Below are positions 62,857-64,000 of a stretch of 64,000 nucleotides of DNA, piece after piece. Where the stretch lies: the NCBI RefSeq assembly GCF_014207855.1, contig NZ_JACHKZ010000010.1, positions 62,001 through 126,000 on the forward strand, given 5' to 3'. Below the pieces are notes generated by a model. It was not told where the DNA came from. It did no database searches and worked only from the letters and a program-made list of their open reading frames with translations. Origin of the DNA: Comamonas odontotermitis. Lineage in GTDB: Bacteria > Pseudomonadota > Gammaproteobacteria > Burkholderiales > Burkholderiaceae_C. Every line of letters starts with the position of its first letter. The first letter of the stretch is position 1. The translations under genes and the position numbers were made by a program.

Positions 62857-63618
62857 ATGCTGCGCCAAACCATTCTTTCATTTCTAGTGACATTGGGTGT
62901 GGGGTTTGCAAACTCGTCTACCGCTGCGCCGCTGACGGGAACGTCTGCTTGGTCGGGTGACTTTGCTGAATCTGCAATTTCAACCGATCTGAAATATGCG
63001 GATGGCACGCCATACAGCGATCTACCGGTGTTCATGATCTGCATAGATGTGACCAAGACGTACCCGGTGGGAAGTGTGAGTTACCAATCCGAAGCTGGCG
63101 GCAGCGCTTTGAAGGGTGGATCTGGAGAGGCGGGAGTTGCAGCCGTTAATTGGCTATTTGATCAGTATTACGCGACCTATTTCAAGGGCGGATCAGATGC
63201 TCAAAAATGGGCATTCCAGTACGCTATTTGGGAGCTTGGAAACGACTATAACGGCGCCATCAGCAGCATCAGTGCCACTAGCGGCTTGTCACGTCCGTTT
63301 GAAGATGGATACAAGAGCACTGATCCAGAATTCATTGCTGCATATCAGGCGATGTATCAGGCAATGACATCAACATTGCCAACACTGGGTGGGGCATATC
63401 GTTCGAAGACATACACGATCGATCTGTTTGGTAGTACTGACCCTACGTACCAGAGCATGGTTGCATTGGTTGAAAAGCCCCCAGTGCCTCCTGCTGCCGC
63501 AGCGCCCACCCCAGTGCCTGGCTTAAGTTCAGTTGGTTTGTTTGTTCTTACTGGTTTCTTGTCGATGGTTGCTGTCGGTGGAATTTCTCGCAACCGGACA
63601 TCAAAGAAGAAGGTCTGA
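62857..63618 (+). CDS. Exported protein with CTERM-like C-terminal sorting signal
   Basis: 253 residues from ATG 62857, with GAGG upstream. A Sec signal peptide (LRQTILSFLVTLGVGFANSSTAA) precedes a Gly/Ser/Tyr-rich extracellular-type domain containing AVNWLFDQYYATYF and WAFQYAIWELG, typical of surface proteins described as PEP-CTERM-like. A Pro-rich spacer (KPPVPPAAAAPTPVPG) leads to a hydrophobic helix LSSVGLFVLTGFLSMVAVGG and a basic tail RNRTSKKKV. This tripartite end resembles PEP/IPTL-CTERM signals used with exosortase-like enzymes. Base composition is more AT-rich than the core genes. Confidence 0.75.
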   Translation: MLRQTILSFLVTLGVGFANSSTAAPLTGTSAWSGDFAESAISTDLKYADGTPYSDLPVFMICIDVTKTYPVGSVSYQSEAGGSALKGGSGEAGVAAVNWLFDQYYATYFKGGSDAQKWAFQYAIWELGNDYNGAISSISATSGLSRPFEDGYKSTDPEFIAAYQAMYQAMTSTLPTLGGAYRSKTYTIDLFGSTDPTYQSMVALVEKPPVPPAAAAPTPVPGLSSVGLFVLTGFLSMVAVGGISRNRTSKKKV

Positions 63619-63653
63619 AATCAACTAGCCTGCGTTCTCGGTTACAGATCAAC

Positions 63654-63674
63654 GCCGCCTATGGGCGGCTTTTT
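63654..63674 (+). terminator. Terminator after the CTERM-like gene
   Basis: GCCGCC-TATG-GGCGGC followed by T5. From here to 63889 the sequence holds no gene I can support except the leader of the FHA gene. Confidence 0.8.
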
Positions 63675-63889
63675 CATGTCCAGCTGCAGCAAGCGCTGCC
63701 CACTCCAGAGTGGTTTGATGGAGTGGCATATCTCCGCCCCAAGCTCATGGGGTGCTTGCTGAGCTAACCACGGTAACTTTACTTTTGTCAATTGTTGAAT
63801 TTTGATGTAGCTCAAAGACTGGATAATCCGCATCCGCTCAACTACCTCTTAGCAATAGAGAGTTTGCCTTCCAAAACTTGGAGGTGAGA

Positions 63890-64000
63890 ATGCAGCCAGA
63901 AATTGTTGTTAAATCGCCCTCAGAATCAACACCCTGCACCATAGTTTTGGAGAAGGGGACTACCCTCATTGGCAGGGCAAAGGAATGCGGAATCTGCTTG
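63890..64000 (+). CDS. FHA-domain protein, N-terminal fragment (3' end outside window)
   Basis: 37 residues are visible from ATG 63890, with a perfect GGAGGTGA four bases upstream. The text IVLEKGTTLIGRAKECGICL is the start of a forkhead-associated domain (strand, then G-x-T-x-I-G-R, whose Arg contacts phosphothreonine partners). FHA proteins often work with Ser/Thr kinases and phosphatases or in type VI secretion. The partners are beyond the window. Confidence 0.75.
   Translation, partial: MQPEIVVKSPSESTPCTIVLEKGTTLIGRAKECGICL

Larger units (their letters stand above)
47151..64000. mobile_element. Prophage or phage-derived island (left/early part, right end outside window)
   Basis: Integrase next to a tRNA-Ser 3' end, excisionase-like gene, Arc and S24 repressors, Cro/CII-like regulators, an initiator-DnaC-DnaB replication set, a Q-like gene and two tRNAs form a lambda-like early region. 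Genes have phage-typical short lengths and ATGA overlaps. I searched for a second copy of the tRNA-Ser 3' end (TTCGAATCCCTCCGTTTCC) and found none to the right within the window, so attR is not located. Whether 62633-64000 still belongs to the element is uncertain. Confidence 0.75.

Noticed and set aside
63642-63833. 63-codon minus-strand frame after the CTERM-like gene
   Set aside because: It overlaps a terminator hairpin, lacks a ribosome-binding site and resembles no family.

Overview
The window looks like a high-GC betaproteobacterial chromosome of the family Comamonadaceae (Comamonas or a close relative). The evidence is gene content and order: a cyo quinol oxidase operon with SURF1 and RegBA beside it, the cysS-alkA-accA-tilS-lysC-tRNA-Ser block, a predicted polyhydroxybutyrate oligomer hydrolase, and tesA facing ybbA. 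The assignment rests on protein recognition; no database was searched.

Layout, positions 1-47150 (core chromosome). The window opens inside purL. A very large multi-PAS hybrid histidine kinase and a REC-GGDEF diguanylate cyclase follow as a translationally coupled pair. Next come a PHB-oligomer hydrolase lipoprotein, a YedI-like membrane protein, ompW, metY, and yeiH with a divergent LysR regulator. A leftward block carries cyoABCD, surf1 and, behind a terminator, regB-regA. It is followed by an MHS transporter, rlhA, tadA fused to a degenerate hydrolase, metC, tesA/ybbA, a PAP2-ArnT-like pair, an FMN reductase, an esterase, mtfA-lpxH, two cyclophilins, a TPR protein, cysS, alkA, accA, tilS, lysC and tRNA-Ser(GCU). 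Two copies of a MITE-like repeat lie in inverted orientation at 2585-2788 and 28707-28978.

Layout, 47151-64000 (prophage or phage-derived island, continuing past the window). A tyrosine integrase sits against the 3' end of tRNA-Ser, followed by an excisionase-like gene and a leftward chain of short unknown genes with ATGA-type overlaps. An Rha-like regulator and a divergent pair of Arc-type repressors share a region with three copies of one operator. Further right are a YafO-type toxin and putative antitoxin, and a small protein resembling the C-terminal domain of the RNA polymerase alpha subunit. The immunity region has a lambda plan: operator, S24 repressor transcribed leftward, operator, then a Cro/YdaS-like gene, a CII-like gene, a replication initiator, DnaC-like loader, DnaB helicase and a Q-like protein transcribed rightward. 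A terminator, tRNA-Ser(UGA) and tRNA-Arg(ACG) follow. The right edge carries an exported protein with a CTERM-like tail and the start of an FHA-domain gene. No capsid, portal or lysis gene is visible, so a complete phage is not shown.

The least explained part is 55000-56060. The repressor operator there appears to control a long leftward transcript with a strongly structured leader, whose first recognisable gene is the alpha-CTD-like protein.
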